Part shown: in pieces, positions 17,499 to 27,200 of the stretch
Layout of the letters: every line of letters begins with the position of its first letter
Position numbering within the stretch: the stretch's first letter is position 1
DNA from: UBA10427 sp003500135
GTDB taxonomy: Bacteria > Bacteroidota > Bacteroidia > Cytophagales > Cyclobacteriaceae
Length of the DNA stretch: 64,000 nt
NCBI GenBank assembly: GCA_963966275.1
Contig: CAWZYQ010000001.1
Coordinates: forward strand, 16,298 to 80,297
Direction: 5' to 3'
Translations under genes and position numbers: made by a program
Notes under the pieces: generated by a model
What the model was told of the DNA's origin: nothing
What the model saw: the letters and a program-made list of their open reading frames with translations, nothing else
Database searches by the model: none

Positions 17499-18284
17499 TT
17501 AATATACTCTCTTGCCAAACCGGTAACCGAATCCTCCTAAAATATAAAATGGAGTATCATTTCCAGACACATCAAACCCGATTTCAAAATCTGCCATCAG
17601 GTTGCTGTTGAAATTGAGTACCACACCACCATCAATTATATTCGATTCAGTAAACTCAGAAAAACGACCAAACCATTCGCCATATACGGAAATATAATCA
17701 CTCACGGCATAACTGTAATTGAGCGTAGCCCGAAAAATAGATTCTTCAGACTCCTTAAAAAATGTTAATCCAGCATTTGATCCGATAGATGACCTCTCTC
17801 CGACAGGTATTGAAAAAGTCCCGATGACATTAGAAGATATTTCATTGGATTCAAAATCTTTGCTGCTTAAAGTGCTGAATCCCACATTGGCGAATAAACC
17901 TAATGAAGGCCCCGATTCGCCATCGAGGATATTCCACCTTAAAGCTACCTCAGGCGTATTCAGCCCGGCCTGAACAAATGATGAGTCGCTGATAAATGTC
18001 TTGAAATCTGTCCAATAGATTGAAACCATCACTTCCAGCGTTTCCAAAACACCATAGCGTAAGTGGCCATTTAATCCCCAGGATCTCACATCACCAAAAT
18101 TTTCAGTATCGCGCCGGTTGTATTCAAAACCACTTTCCCACTGCCAAATGCCCTGACCTACCGTCATTGGGGTGTAGGTAAACCCCGGGCGGTCGGTATT
18201 GAGTGGCTGGCCGATATACTGTGCCTGGCTAATTTGTAGCCCTAAAAAGGTGCAAAGGATGGTGAAAAGTAATCTTGAATTCAT
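17499..18284 (-). CDS. outer-membrane channel of the phenol MetA-pathway type
   Basis: 261 residues: signal peptide ending SQAQ, then YIGQPLNTDRPGFTYTPMTVGQGIWQWESGF, the characteristic N-terminal strand of the 'MetA-pathway of phenol degradation' transporter family (NTDRPG). The remainder is a 12-strand barrel pattern ending GGFGYRFGKRVY. Members are putative channels for small hydrophobic molecules, but most are uncharacterised. First gene of a pair with the DUF2231-like membrane protein; divergent from the deiodinase-like flavoprotein. Confidence 0.8.
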   Translation of the reverse strand: MNSRLLFTILCTFLGLQISQAQYIGQPLNTDRPGFTYTPMTVGQGIWQWESGFEYNRRDTENFGDVRSWGLNGHLRYGVLETLEVMVSIYWTDFKTFISDSSFVQAGLNTPEVALRWNILDGESGPSLGLFANVGFSTLSSKDFESNEISSNVIGTFSIPVGERSSIGSNAGLTFFKESEESIFRATLNYSYAVSDYISVYGEWFGRFSEFTESNIIDGGVVLNFNSNLMADFEIGFDVSGNDTPFYILGGFGYRFGKRVY

Positions 18285-18377
18285 AGTTGGTAATTTTATG
18301 GAAAGATATTGATCGCTTTTGACAATTGAAATGAAATACCGATTTTGTCGCTATCAAATTGCTATAAAAGATAAGTC

Positions 18378-19061
18378 ATGGATCATCAAACCCCGGAAAA
18401 CCCGGCTTTTATTCCCTACAATTCTGAAAAATTTGAAGTAGCTGAAATGATAGAGCGCTCGCGATTGTTTTACAAATGGGCAGATAAAAGGCGGAGTTTG
18501 CGCATGTTTTCCGATCAACCTGTTCCAAGACAAGTAATTGAGAATATAATTAAAACAGCATCAACGGCGCCATCGGGTGCACATAAACAACCCTGGACAT
18601 TTTGTGCAGTTTCAAATCCGGAAATAAAGAGTGAGATAAGAAAAGCTGCTGAAAAAGAGGAATTCGAATCCTACAATCACCGAATGAGTGATGAATGGTT
18701 GGAGGACCTGAAGGCCTTTGATACCGATTGGAATAAACCTTTTCTTGAAACAGTTCCCTGGCTTATTGTCGTTTTTTCCAGATCTTTTGAGTGGAGTGAA
18801 AATGGCCAAAAGCATCAAAACTATTATGTAAAAGAGTCTGTCGGACTGGCCTGCGGAATGTTATTGAATGCCATTCATAATTCAGGGTTAGTCGCGCTAA
18901 CCCATACGCCAAGTCCGATGAATTTTTTACAGGAAATACTAGGTAGGCCAAAAAATGAAAGACCGTTTTTGTTAATCCCCGTAGGCTACGCCGCCAAAGA
19001 AGCTCAGGTACCAAAATTAAAAAGGAAATCCCTTGAAGAGATTTCCGTATGGTACGAATGA
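18378..19061 (+). CDS. nitroreductase-fold flavoprotein of the iodotyrosine deiodinase family
   Basis: 227 residues, FMN-binding nitroreductase fold. It fits the deiodinase subfamily rather than ordinary nitroreductases: KRRSLRMFSDQPVP, TAPSGAHKQPWTF, and LLGRPKNER-like ILGRPKNERPFLLIPVGYAAKEA follow the mammalian enzyme closely. The lid residues that grip the zwitterion of halotyrosine in the human enzyme (Glu157, Tyr161, Lys182) align with Glu95, Tyr99 and Lys120. The expected reaction is reductive dehalogenation of halotyrosines; the natural bacterial substrate is unknown. Human IYD has an N-terminal membrane anchor; none is present here. Confidence 0.85.
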   Translation: MDHQTPENPAFIPYNSEKFEVAEMIERSRLFYKWADKRRSLRMFSDQPVPRQVIENIIKTASTAPSGAHKQPWTFCAVSNPEIKSEIRKAAEKEEFESYNHRMSDEWLEDLKAFDTDWNKPFLETVPWLIVVFSRSFEWSENGQKHQNYYVKESVGLACGMLLNAIHNSGLVALTHTPSPMNFLQEILGRPKNERPFLLIPVGYAAKEAQVPKLKRKSLEEISVWYE

Positions 19062-19072
19062 CTGCATTGAAT

Positions 19073-19234
19073 TTAACGTTTTACAAGGCCCGCAATAAAT
19101 GATATTATTAGCAGCACTAAGAATATAAAAAATATAATCTTAGCTATGGATGCAGCGCCAGCGGCTATTCCGCCAAATCCGAACACGGCTGCTACAATTG
19201 CGATTACCAGAAATATTAGGGTCCATCTAAGCAT
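19073..19234 (-). CDS. DUF1328 small membrane protein (YtjA-like)
   Basis: 53 residues starting MLRWTLIFLVIAIVAAV at 19234 and ending GLVKR. Two hydrophobic helices joined by GFGGIAAGAASIAK, the defining DUF1328 pattern. Such proteins are common, often stress-linked, and have no established function. Lies 126 bases downstream of the TspO-like gene on the same strand. Confidence 0.85.
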   Translation of the reverse strand: MLRWTLIFLVIAIVAAVFGFGGIAAGAASIAKIIFFIFLVLLIISFIAGLVKR

Positions 19235-19360
19235 GTTTTGTTTTGGTTTGATTCACCATTTGCTAAGGAATAATTATGCCAAGCAGCTTCATTGCTTAAA
19301 ATTGCCACCATATTATTGATCTTTGTAGGAAACTATCCCCAACATGTGGATTTATTGGAT

Positions 19361-20146
19361 TTAATTATTCCACAACCTCAACCATTTTTTCGATTGGATA
19401 ACTATTGTTATCAACACAATCACAATACCTGTAGATGCTGAAGCTATAACATCGTAATAAACTTCGTCAGCCAAATAATACCTTTTGTACACTATGCCGG
19501 CAAGCGCCCAAACAACTACCAAAGCAAATACCACATCTTTATTTCTAATCAGCATAAAAACTGCGAGTAACACCGCAATAGCGATCATAACCGATGCCAG
19601 TATTTGCTCCATTGGCTCACCTGGTGAGTAACCCTGGTCTACCAAAAAAGTGGTGAAATTGGCTACTGTTGCTATTGATAGCCAACCGAGATATAAACTA
19701 AAGAAAAACTGATAACGCCAGAAGCGCTCCTTACTTACCTCGTTTTGGCCAATACCCAATGACCTGTAAATTATGATCAATTCAAGCAGGAAAAAAACCA
19801 TTATGATTAATGACAGCCCTACCTGCTCGTAGTGCCAACTGAAAATCCAGCTTATATTGGCTAAAGAAGCCAGCATAAAGTGGGGCCCTATTTTTAAGAC
19901 AGCTCCCGGGGCCTTGGCATTTTTCCCAAATCCCTTTAATTGGGAAACAGCAAAAATGCCCATGAAAATATATATGACTGACCAGATGGAGAAAGTGATG
20001 CCTGCCGGTACAAACAAATTGGGATACTGAGCTGATAACTCTCCTGTTGTTTTGTCGTTTATCGGTAGTGCATTGGCGAGTATGTTAACAATTATTACGA
20101 GAACAAAGGAGATGAAATTAATGATTTGAAGCGATTTAGTTTTCAT
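19361..20146 (-). CDS. TspO/MBR-related tryptophan-rich membrane protein
   Basis: 261 residues with about seven hydrophobic segments. FVPAGITFSIWSVIYIFMG is the typical segment of tryptophan-rich sensory protein/TspO relatives of the longer bacterial type, and WIFSWHYEQ and FSLYLGWLSIATVANFT follow the family. TspO proteins bind porphyrins and cholesterol-like molecules, but these long forms are uncharacterised. Divergent from the SH3 lipoprotein. Confidence 0.75.
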   Translation of the reverse strand: MKTKSLQIINFISFVLVIIVNILANALPINDKTTGELSAQYPNLFVPAGITFSIWSVIYIFMGIFAVSQLKGFGKNAKAPGAVLKIGPHFMLASLANISWIFSWHYEQVGLSLIIMVFFLLELIIIYRSLGIGQNEVSKERFWRYQFFFSLYLGWLSIATVANFTTFLVDQGYSPGEPMEQILASVMIAIAVLLAVFMLIRNKDVVFALVVVWALAGIVYKRYYLADEVYYDVIASASTGIVIVLITIVIQSKKWLRLWNN

Positions 20147-20277
20147 AGGTTTCTCAATTTTCTTGGTTTCTACTTAACGAACAGGCTCTTCTTCATAAAG
20201 TTTGAAATTCACCTTTTTGATCTTTTATTTAATTGGGTAATTTTAATGACAATTTCATCAATTAAAAATATAGGATT

Positions 20278-21045
20278 ATGAAAAAACTTTTTTCAATTGC
20301 CCTCGTGTTGGGCATCATGAGTGTAGCACTGTTCATTCAGGGGTGTTCCTCCGGTCAAAACGATAAGCAAAGCACGGAATCTGAAGCTGGTGTTTCTGAA
20401 GGCACGGAAGAAACTTTGCAGGAGGTAAACGCCATTTCGCTATGGGAAGGAATTTCTGTCAGACAAGCACCTTCCAAAGAAGGTAAATGGCTCTCATCCA
20501 TTACGCTTGGTGAATCGGTAACCCACACCGGCCAGTCAGCCGTTGACAGTACCGATAAAAATCGTGGATATGTTTATGTGGTACTTTCTGATGGTACGGA
20601 AGGTTGGTCAGTTGATTACGGATTAGCTATTGACGCAAAACTGGCTGCAACGAAAGAGGAGGCCGTTATATATAAGCGCCCCGATCTCTTAACGGTCACC
20701 GAAGACAAAATACCCGTGATGTCAATGGTAGCTGTAGAAGAAGAAAGTGGCGATTTTGTGAAAGTTTTGGGTAAAGAAAGAAAAAAGAAGGGATGGATCG
20801 AAAAATCAAAGCTTGTGCTTGACGATAAGGAAGTGGCCGTTGCGGTGCTTGCAGAAAAGCAACTCAAAAAAAATGGCAGCAATTACAGTCAGGAAGCCCT
20901 TTCCGGGTTTTTGGAAACTGTACCGTATAAGTCCACAAATTTTTACAATACCTTGATGGATGAGCTGAATTCAATGGAAATGGAATTGGAAGAAGATGAT
21001 TTTTCTGAGGAAGAAATGTCGGAAGATACCGTCTCAATGGAATAG
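20278..21045 (+). CDS. SH3-domain lipoprotein
   Basis: 255 residues. Lipobox FIQGC with Cys23, then a Ser/Glu-rich linker and two bacterial SH3-like beta domains: one about 50-115 (ISLWEGISVRQAPSKEGKWLSSI, DGTEGWSVDYGLA) and a second about 120-180 (VIYKRPDLLTV, KKGWIEKSKLV). The C terminus is helical and acidic. Bacterial SH3 domains bind peptidoglycan peptides or proteins, so an envelope-anchored sensor or scaffold is plausible. Upstream, TTG-18-TAATTTTA is a near-match to the local promoter consensus. A hairpin terminator follows at 21056. Confidence 0.8.
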   Translation: MKKLFSIALVLGIMSVALFIQGCSSGQNDKQSTESEAGVSEGTEETLQEVNAISLWEGISVRQAPSKEGKWLSSITLGESVTHTGQSAVDSTDKNRGYVYVVLSDGTEGWSVDYGLAIDAKLAATKEEAVIYKRPDLLTVTEDKIPVMSMVAVEEESGDFVKVLGKERKKKGWIEKSKLVLDDKEVAVAVLAEKQLKKNGSNYSQEALSGFLETVPYKSTNFYNTLMDELNSMEMELEEDDFSEEEMSEDTVSME

Positions 21046-21055
21046 ATTTACATAA

Positions 21056-21083
21056 AAGGCAGGTGGAATCACCTGCCTTCTTA
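21056..21083 (+). terminator. hairpin terminator after SH3 lipoprotein
   Basis: A perfect 10-bp stem (AAGGCAGGTG, 21056-21065; CACCTGCCTT, 21070-21079) with loop GAAT, followed by a short T-containing stretch. It lies between the lipoprotein stop and the ArsC-like start. Confidence 0.75.
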
Positions 21084-21094
21084 AACAACTCATT

Positions 21095-21433
21095 ATGAAA
21101 ATTTATCATAACCCAAGGCGCAGGAAAAGCCGCGATACACTCGCGATTATTGAAAATTCAGGAGCTCAAGTTGAAATCGTAGAGTACCTGAAAACACCTC
21201 CCGCTAAAGCTGAACTGAAATCAGTATTGGATATGCTTGGTATGAAACCGGAGGAAATTGTTCGTAAAGGAGAAGGTATTTATAAAGATAATTTTAAAGG
21301 CCGGTCATACACGGACGAGGAATGGCTTGATATACTTATCGAATACCCAAAGCTTATTGAGCGGCCTATAGTGGTAAAAAATGGTGAAGCGGTAATTGGT
21401 CGGCCGCCTGAAAATGTCAAGAAACTGCTTTAA
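21095..21433 (+). CDS. ArsC/Spx-fold protein lacking the catalytic cysteine
   Basis: 112 residues, full-length for the small arsenate-reductase-like thioredoxin-fold family (usual start NPRCSKSRETL). Here residues 6-12 are NPRRRKS: the catalytic Cys position 9 is Arg, encoded by CGC at 21119-21121, one transition from TGC. The rest of the fold is well kept (EEIVRKGE, IERPIVVKNGEAVIGRPPE). Without the Cys it cannot reduce arsenate; it may be a repurposed or recently inactivated copy. Second, independent substitution at residue 10 (Ser to Arg). Confidence 0.85.
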   Translation: MKIYHNPRRRKSRDTLAIIENSGAQVEIVEYLKTPPAKAELKSVLDMLGMKPEEIVRKGEGIYKDNFKGRSYTDEEWLDILIEYPKLIERPIVVKNGEAVIGRPPENVKKLL

Positions 21434-21706
21434 CCCTTCGAAGCATTTATTACCGGTCAACATATCGGTATCCGTTACGATAGTAACATTCCGGGTTTTT
21501 GCGATTGACATCAATAATTGATGTGCTTTCGGCAATGCACCGAAAAGATTGGTATAAAGGGATCGATTGATAAAAGCAGAGCCTTCTGATAAAACAGCGT
21601 TTTATTCCAGCTTCAAAAGCACAGTTGCTAGTGGCAGGGGAGGAAACATAAAATCAAACAAATTGGATACAACAATGTATTCAATCACAGAAACCTTAAT
21701 CTACTG
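21434..21706. other. spacer with a possible decayed minus-strand fragment
   Basis: No intact gene. On the minus strand, one frame reads protein-like from about 21700 to 21434 (for example SLYTNLFGALPKAHQLL and RNVTIVTDTDMLTG) but contains an in-frame TAA near its middle. It runs on antisense into the ArsC-like gene. I cannot assign a family; it may be remnant sequence or chance. Confidence 0.3.
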
Positions 21707-22072
21707 ATGAAAAATTTTATTAAAGAAGATGATCCATTTGTAGTTCCTACCGACGATATGAAACTGATAGAGGAACATTTCGGCAACGCGAGCAATAAAT
21801 ATGAGAAATGCAGTATTGCCAGGATGGAAGTACCCCCAAGATGGAAAGAACCACACCAAAATCCTGAATTCGATGAATTTACTTTAATGGTGAAAGGCAA
21901 AAAGATGGTAGAAATAGATGGTGAGAAAATTATTTTGGAAGAAGGACAAACATTGCTCGTTAAAGCCGGCGCCAGGGTAAGATATTCCAACCCTTTCGAT
22001 GAACCCGCAGAGTACTGGTCGGTATGTCTGCCACCCTTCTCGCTGGATACCGTTCATCGTGAAAAAAGATAG
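21707..22072 (+). CDS. cupin-domain protein
   Basis: 121 residues, single beta-barrel cupin. Motif 1 region PRWKEPHQNPEFDEFTLMVKGK includes His and Glu ligands (H-x5-E-type spacing); motif 2 region is LVKAGARVRYSNPFDEPAEYW. No signal peptide. Likely a metal-binding small-molecule enzyme or sensor; the substrate cannot be inferred. Stands alone before tpiA. Confidence 0.8.
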   Translation: MKNFIKEDDPFVVPTDDMKLIEEHFGNASNKYEKCSIARMEVPPRWKEPHQNPEFDEFTLMVKGKKMVEIDGEKIILEEGQTLLVKAGARVRYSNPFDEPAEYWSVCLPPFSLDTVHREKR

Positions 22073-22165
22073 TTCAAAAAATTGACATTTCTCATGCTCC
22101 TTGGCAGGCAAATTGCATATCTTTGATGCGATAATGACACCTGTAAACCTTAAAAATATAGGATA

Positions 22166-22927
22166 ATGAGAAAAAAAATTGTAGCCGGAAACTGGAAGAT
22201 GAACAAAGCCTTCGATGAAGGTAAATCACTTACTTCTGAAATTGTAAATATTTACAAAGATGAAGTAAAAGACGATGTAACTGCTGTTATATGCCCTCCT
22301 TACATTCACCTTCACAGCCTTGCCGGTATAATTGGCAATACAACTAATGTATTTCTTGGAGCTCAAAACTGCAATGACCATGAATCTGGCGCTTACACCG
22401 GTGAAATTTCAGTAGATATGCTGAAGTCGGTATGCGCCACATTTGTCATCATAGGACATAGTGAACGTCGCGAATATTTTGGTGAAACGGATGAATTTCT
22501 GGCCAAAAAAGTTGACACTACATTAAAAGCAGGTTTAACTCCGATCTTTTGCTGTGGCGAACCCCTTGAAATACGTGAAAAAGGCGCTCATTTTGAATTT
22601 GTAACCCAACAACTTACCAATAGCCTGTTTCATCTAAGTGCTGATGAAATGAAAAAACTGGTGATTGCATACGAACCTATATGGGCAATTGGTACCGGTA
22701 AAACTGCCTCAGCAGAACAGGCGCAGGAAATGCATGCCAAAATAAGAGCTCATCTGAGCGGCAAATTTGGTGATGATGTGGCTGAAAGTATTTCAATTCT
22801 TTATGGTGGAAGCTGCAAACCAAGCAACGCCAATGAGATATTTGCCGGTAAAGATGTTGACGGAGGACTCATCGGTGGCGCTTCATTAAAAGCCAGAGAC
22901 TTTATCGATATTATCAAATCTTTCTAA
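22166..22927 (+). CDS. tpiA: triose-phosphate isomerase
   Basis: 253 residues, full length. Catalytic elements are intact: GNWKMN (Lys), IIGHSERRE (His electrophile) and YEPIWAIGTGKTAS (Glu base and flexible loop), with GGSCKPSNA and DGGLIGGAS phosphate loops. Interconverts dihydroxyacetone phosphate and glyceraldehyde 3-phosphate in glycolysis. Head of a tpiA-DUF6150-prmA unit, overlapping the next gene by one base. A TATCTTTG box at 22118-22125 may be its -7 element, though the -33 spacing is unusual. Confidence 0.98.
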   Translation: MRKKIVAGNWKMNKAFDEGKSLTSEIVNIYKDEVKDDVTAVICPPYIHLHSLAGIIGNTTNVFLGAQNCNDHESGAYTGEISVDMLKSVCATFVIIGHSERREYFGETDEFLAKKVDTTLKAGLTPIFCCGEPLEIREKGAHFEFVTQQLTNSLFHLSADEMKKLVIAYEPIWAIGTGKTASAEQAQEMHAKIRAHLSGKFGDDVAESISILYGGSCKPSNANEIFAGKDVDGGLIGGASLKARDFIDIIKSF

Positions 22928-23295
22928 TGCTCAAAATATTTCGCATGGCCGGAATGCTTTTGTTACTGCTTTGTTTCAGTACGCCTTCCGGTTTTGCTTT
23001 ACTTTCCTCACCACATCAAAGCATTGATGTATGCCAGGTTTTCGGGTCGGTATATATCGAGGATGATCCTCAATATGCCGATTTTCTGGTTTACGAAGAA
23101 GATTCAGAAGCTTTCGCCGATATATTAGTTTTTGAGGTCGATGATCGCCTTTGGGCTAATAAACCCGGACTTTGGCACTTCACCGAAACAAAAGGATTTC
23201 AGGATTTTAGCATTTACTTCGTTGAAAGCAGAGGAAAAGCAGATTTCAGCATATATTTCATCAATAGTGAATTTTTTGCAGGCTGTAATCAATAA
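22927..23295 (+). CDS. DUF6150-type exported protein
   Basis: 122 residues. Signal peptide at 1-25, then a short beta domain built of near-repeats around the pattern x-ADFxVYxxDSE: YADFLVYEEDSEAFADILVFEVDD, QDFSIYFVES and ADFSIYFINS, ending FFAGCNQ. This is the hallmark of DUF6150. It has two Cys residues (VCQVFGSV and GCNQ) that could form a disulfide. Sandwiched between tpiA (TAATG overlap) and prmA (6 bases). Function unknown. Confidence 0.8.
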   Translation: MLKIFRMAGMLLLLLCFSTPSGFALLSSPHQSIDVCQVFGSVYIEDDPQYADFLVYEEDSEAFADILVFEVDDRLWANKPGLWHFTETKGFQDFSIYFVESRGKADFSIYFINSEFFAGCNQ

Positions 23296-23301
23296 CCTTT
23301 C

Positions 23302-24144
23302 ATGGCATACATGCAAGTTGAAATACAATGTGACGACAGTACATCAGAACTGTTGATTGCCGCACTTTTAGACCTTTCCTTTGACTCTTTCCAGGAAACT
23401 GAGGGTGCCCTGCTCGCATTCATTGAGAAGGGCCATTATGATGAAGAAGCCCTGAGAACCCTGCTGACAAACTACAAAAATGAAGATGGAAGTCCCATTC
23501 ATTTTCTGGCAGAACCTCTTGAAGAAAAAAACTGGAATGAAGAATGGGAAAAGAACTTTGATCCGGTCCTGATTGGTGAAAAGGTGTTTATCCGGGCTAC
23601 CTTTCATCAGCCACGTCCTGATATCCCATTCGAAATAGTTATCGATCCGAAAATGTCATTTGGTACGGGGCATCACGCCACTACCTCCCTCATGATCCGG
23701 CAAATGCTGACCCTGAAAATCGAAAACCGGAATATACTTGATGCCGGAACCGGTACGGGCATACTCGCCATTCTGGCCAAAAAACTCGGTGCAAATAAAA
23801 TAGTTGCCACAGATATCGATGAGTGGTGCATAACCAATAGTCAGGAAAATTTTGAGTTGAATAAAATTGAGGACATTGCCCTGCTCAAAGGCACGATCCA
23901 GGAGCTACAGCTTAAATCGCAATTCGACATAGTTCTGGCTAACATCAATAAAAATGTACTTCTGGATGAAATTCCTACTTATGCAACCCTTTTATCAAAA
24001 GATGGCATACTGGTATTGAGCGGATTCTACGAAACCGACGCTGACGATATTAAGGGTAGGGCCAAAAATTTTAATCTGAAAAATATCAACATTGATGGCC
24101 TGAATAGCTGGGCATGTCTTATTTTTGAGAAAACTGCACAATAA
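23302..24144 (+). CDS. prmA: ribosomal protein L11 methyltransferase
   Basis: 280 residues. SAM-binding core has FGTGHHATTSLM, DAGTGTGILAI, ATDIDEW and LANINKN, the PrmA signature set; the N-terminal ~100 residues form its L11-recognition domain (EKNWNEEWEKNFDPV). Trimethylates L11. Third gene of the tpiA unit. Confidence 0.95.
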   Translation: MAYMQVEIQCDDSTSELLIAALLDLSFDSFQETEGALLAFIEKGHYDEEALRTLLTNYKNEDGSPIHFLAEPLEEKNWNEEWEKNFDPVLIGEKVFIRATFHQPRPDIPFEIVIDPKMSFGTGHHATTSLMIRQMLTLKIENRNILDAGTGTGILAILAKKLGANKIVATDIDEWCITNSQENFELNKIEDIALLKGTIQELQLKSQFDIVLANINKNVLLDEIPTYATLLSKDGILVLSGFYETDADDIKGRAKNFNLKNINIDGLNSWACLIFEKTAQ

Positions 24145-24229
24145 TTGTTGTTTTTTTGTGTCATCAACCACTTCTTTTCGTTTATGAGTTGTAGAATGAA
24201 TATATTTATTTTTTTATCTAAAGACTAAC

Positions 24230-27200
24230 ATGCGGGGTTTAGTACTTTTCATCGTCATTACATTGATAAGCATTCAAGGTTACGGTCAGCGATACATGCT
24301 GCCCGACACTATGCATGTGTTTGGCGATCGTGTGCATGAACTACTGCTCAACATCCCTACCGGTGAAGCGGATTCTATCGGGCGCGAATTTAAATCGCGA
24401 TGGGGAGGTTATACGGAGTTCCAGAAAAGACACATTATGGACCTCTCCATAACAATGTTGAAGAAGAATACCCGGCTTTACCCAAACATTAAAAACTTTT
24501 TTGGTATGCTGATCGAGTCAAAAGGAGCCTATCTGACCAGCGCCCAAACGGATAGCCTATTGGTTATGCTCGATAAATCTTACGAGTATTATGATAGCAG
24601 AACCTATGAAAGAATTGTGATTAACCTGAAAGAATGGTTCACCCATGCAGCACTGCATAAAACAAGAAATAATAGCCTGTATACCGTAAATCTTAAATTC
24701 GATTTTACATTCAAAACGCCGGAAGATGCCCCTGTGAGTTATGCAGATCAGTTACTCCGTGACGAACCAGCTGAGGCCCCTGAAGTTGAACAGAGCATAA
24801 CAGAATGGGGTGAAGAAGATTATGGCTGGGGAGATGACGACGATGGATGGGGGGATGAAAGTGATAGCTGGGATGCTTCAGGCGAAGAAGATACTTGGGG
24901 TGATAGTGGCTGGGAAGAAGAAACTACAGAAGCTAGAGAGGAGCCCCAGGAATCGATTGAGTCATTTCTGGCACAAACTGTGGCAGCCGAACCAATGCCT
25001 GAGCCAGAGGGGGCAATCATCAACTTTCATCAGGTCGATTTTATCTTTGTCACACGATATGATTCTGTGAAATTGTCAGGAACCAAAGGCGATTATGAGC
25101 TCGCAGGTCATTATTTTGTGGGAGATGGTGGCACATTTACCTGGGGCAACACCCAGTTGAAAACCAGTGGCGTCTATGCCAAACTGAAGAAGTTCAATTT
25201 TGATGTTTGGAACCCGGAAGTAACTGCTGAAAATGCTACACTTCATTTTGATGAAATGCTTGAAAAACCAGTAGAAGGTTATTTTGAATTCCGGTCGGTG
25301 AAGTATGATACAATTACCGAGGTGGCTTATCCCCGCTTTATGTCTTATGCCAATGATCTGACTATTACAAATCTGGGCGATGAATTTCTTACATATAAAG
25401 GTGGCTTTGGCCTTATTGGCGCACAAAAGATAGGCGCCTCCTGGTTAAAGGGAAAAGGTGTATTAAAAGCCAATTCGGAAGATGGGAGAAAATACAGGTC
25501 GGAATCAAAAAGGTTCGTATTTGGCGACAGCCTGATCACTGCTAAAAATGCATATCTAACAGTATATCATGGTCGGGATTCCATATTTCACCCCTCTGTT
25601 CGATTCAATTACTACACCAATAACCATCAGCTTTTTGCCTATAAAGAAGAGGGTGGATATAACCTGACACCCTTTAACAGCTCATATTTCAAGCTATCAA
25701 TTGACACCGATATGATCAAGTGGGATATCACCGCTGATAGTGTAGATATTGGCACTATGAATGCCAGAAGCATGGTACCCTCACTTTTCGAATCTTATGA
25801 ATACTATCATTTCGACAAGATAAACGAACTCGCCAGTGTTTACAATTTCAACCCCCTACTTTCCGCCTATTTTTATGCCAATAAAAAGAAAAGCAGGGAA
25901 TTTTTCGTTCATGATATGGCAAGGGATATGAAGCTTAATGAGAATGCATTGATGTCTTCAATGGAACTGCTTCATTACAGGGATTTTGTAGAATTTAACC
26001 AGGCATCAGGCAGGGTATATTTGAAAGATAAGGCCCTGCACTACATGCGGTCAAAATCGGGTAAAAAAGATTATGATGACTTGTTGATCCCTTCCCTTCC
26101 AGAAGTTGGTGTGCCCAATGCTACTCTGCACCTCGATAAAAATGAAATGACGGTACGTGGAATTGAAAAGTTCTATATTTCCGAAACCCTGGATGTTTAC
26201 ATTTTCCCCCGCGACTCTTCTATTCGACTAAAGGAAAACCGTGATTTCGAATTTGAGGGTCAGATGTTTGCAGGAAACTTCGAGTTTGTAGGTCGTAATT
26301 TCACCTTCCGGTACAACGACTTTCTGGTAGACATGCCCAATATAGATTCGGTTCGTTTTTATGTAGATGATGAATACGAAAAACAACAGGTTGACAATAA
26401 AATGGTATCTCTTGAAATGTTTGAAGATGCTGTGGAAGAAGTTTCATCTCAAAGCACAAGTGGTACGTTGTACATCAATAAACCCAACAATAAATCGGGC
26501 CAGAAAATTTTCCCCGATTACCCGAAATTTGATGCTTCAAGAGGCGCTATCGTTTATTTTGACCGGGAAGATATACTTGATAGCGCCTATAACAAATCTG
26601 TCTATTTTGTTGTACCTCCTTTTGCCATCGATAGTCTGAGCGCTGAAGATCCAGCAGCCATTGGGTTCGAAGGCACTTTTGTTTCCGGCGGTATCTTTCC
26701 TGATATAAAGGAAAAACTAAGGATTATGCCTGACAATTCCCTCGGTTTCGAACACAATACTTCTTCCAACGGATATAATGTGTATGGCGGGGGAGGTAAG
26801 TTTTACAATACGATCAGATTAGATAAAAACGGACTGACAGGCCGGGGTAAAATAGAGTATCTGACCACCAGTATGGAATCGGAAAATTATACTTTCTATC
26901 AGGATTCTGTATTGGGCGATGCTTATAACTTTGAAATCAAAAGCGGATCAGTGGCTGTCGCTTCATTTCCGGATATAAAATCGGACTCCGTTCAATTAAA
27001 ATGGGAACCTTACAAGGATAAAATGGCTGTTTCCAACGTTGGTACACCTTTTGACCTGTACAACCAAACCGCTTCACTTGACGGTACAGCCTTCGTTTCG
27101 GCCCAGGGGGCAAATGGCAGTGGTACATTTTTTGCCCGGGGATTTGAGGCCGAATCGGAAGACTTCAATTTTGAAGATGCCAATATGACTGCCCGGCATT

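Noticed and set aside
24797..24925. Tandem DNA repeat within the 1626-residue gene
   Set aside because: The WGDDD/WGDE tract repeats at the protein level but the codons vary and no exact nucleotide repeat unit is seen.
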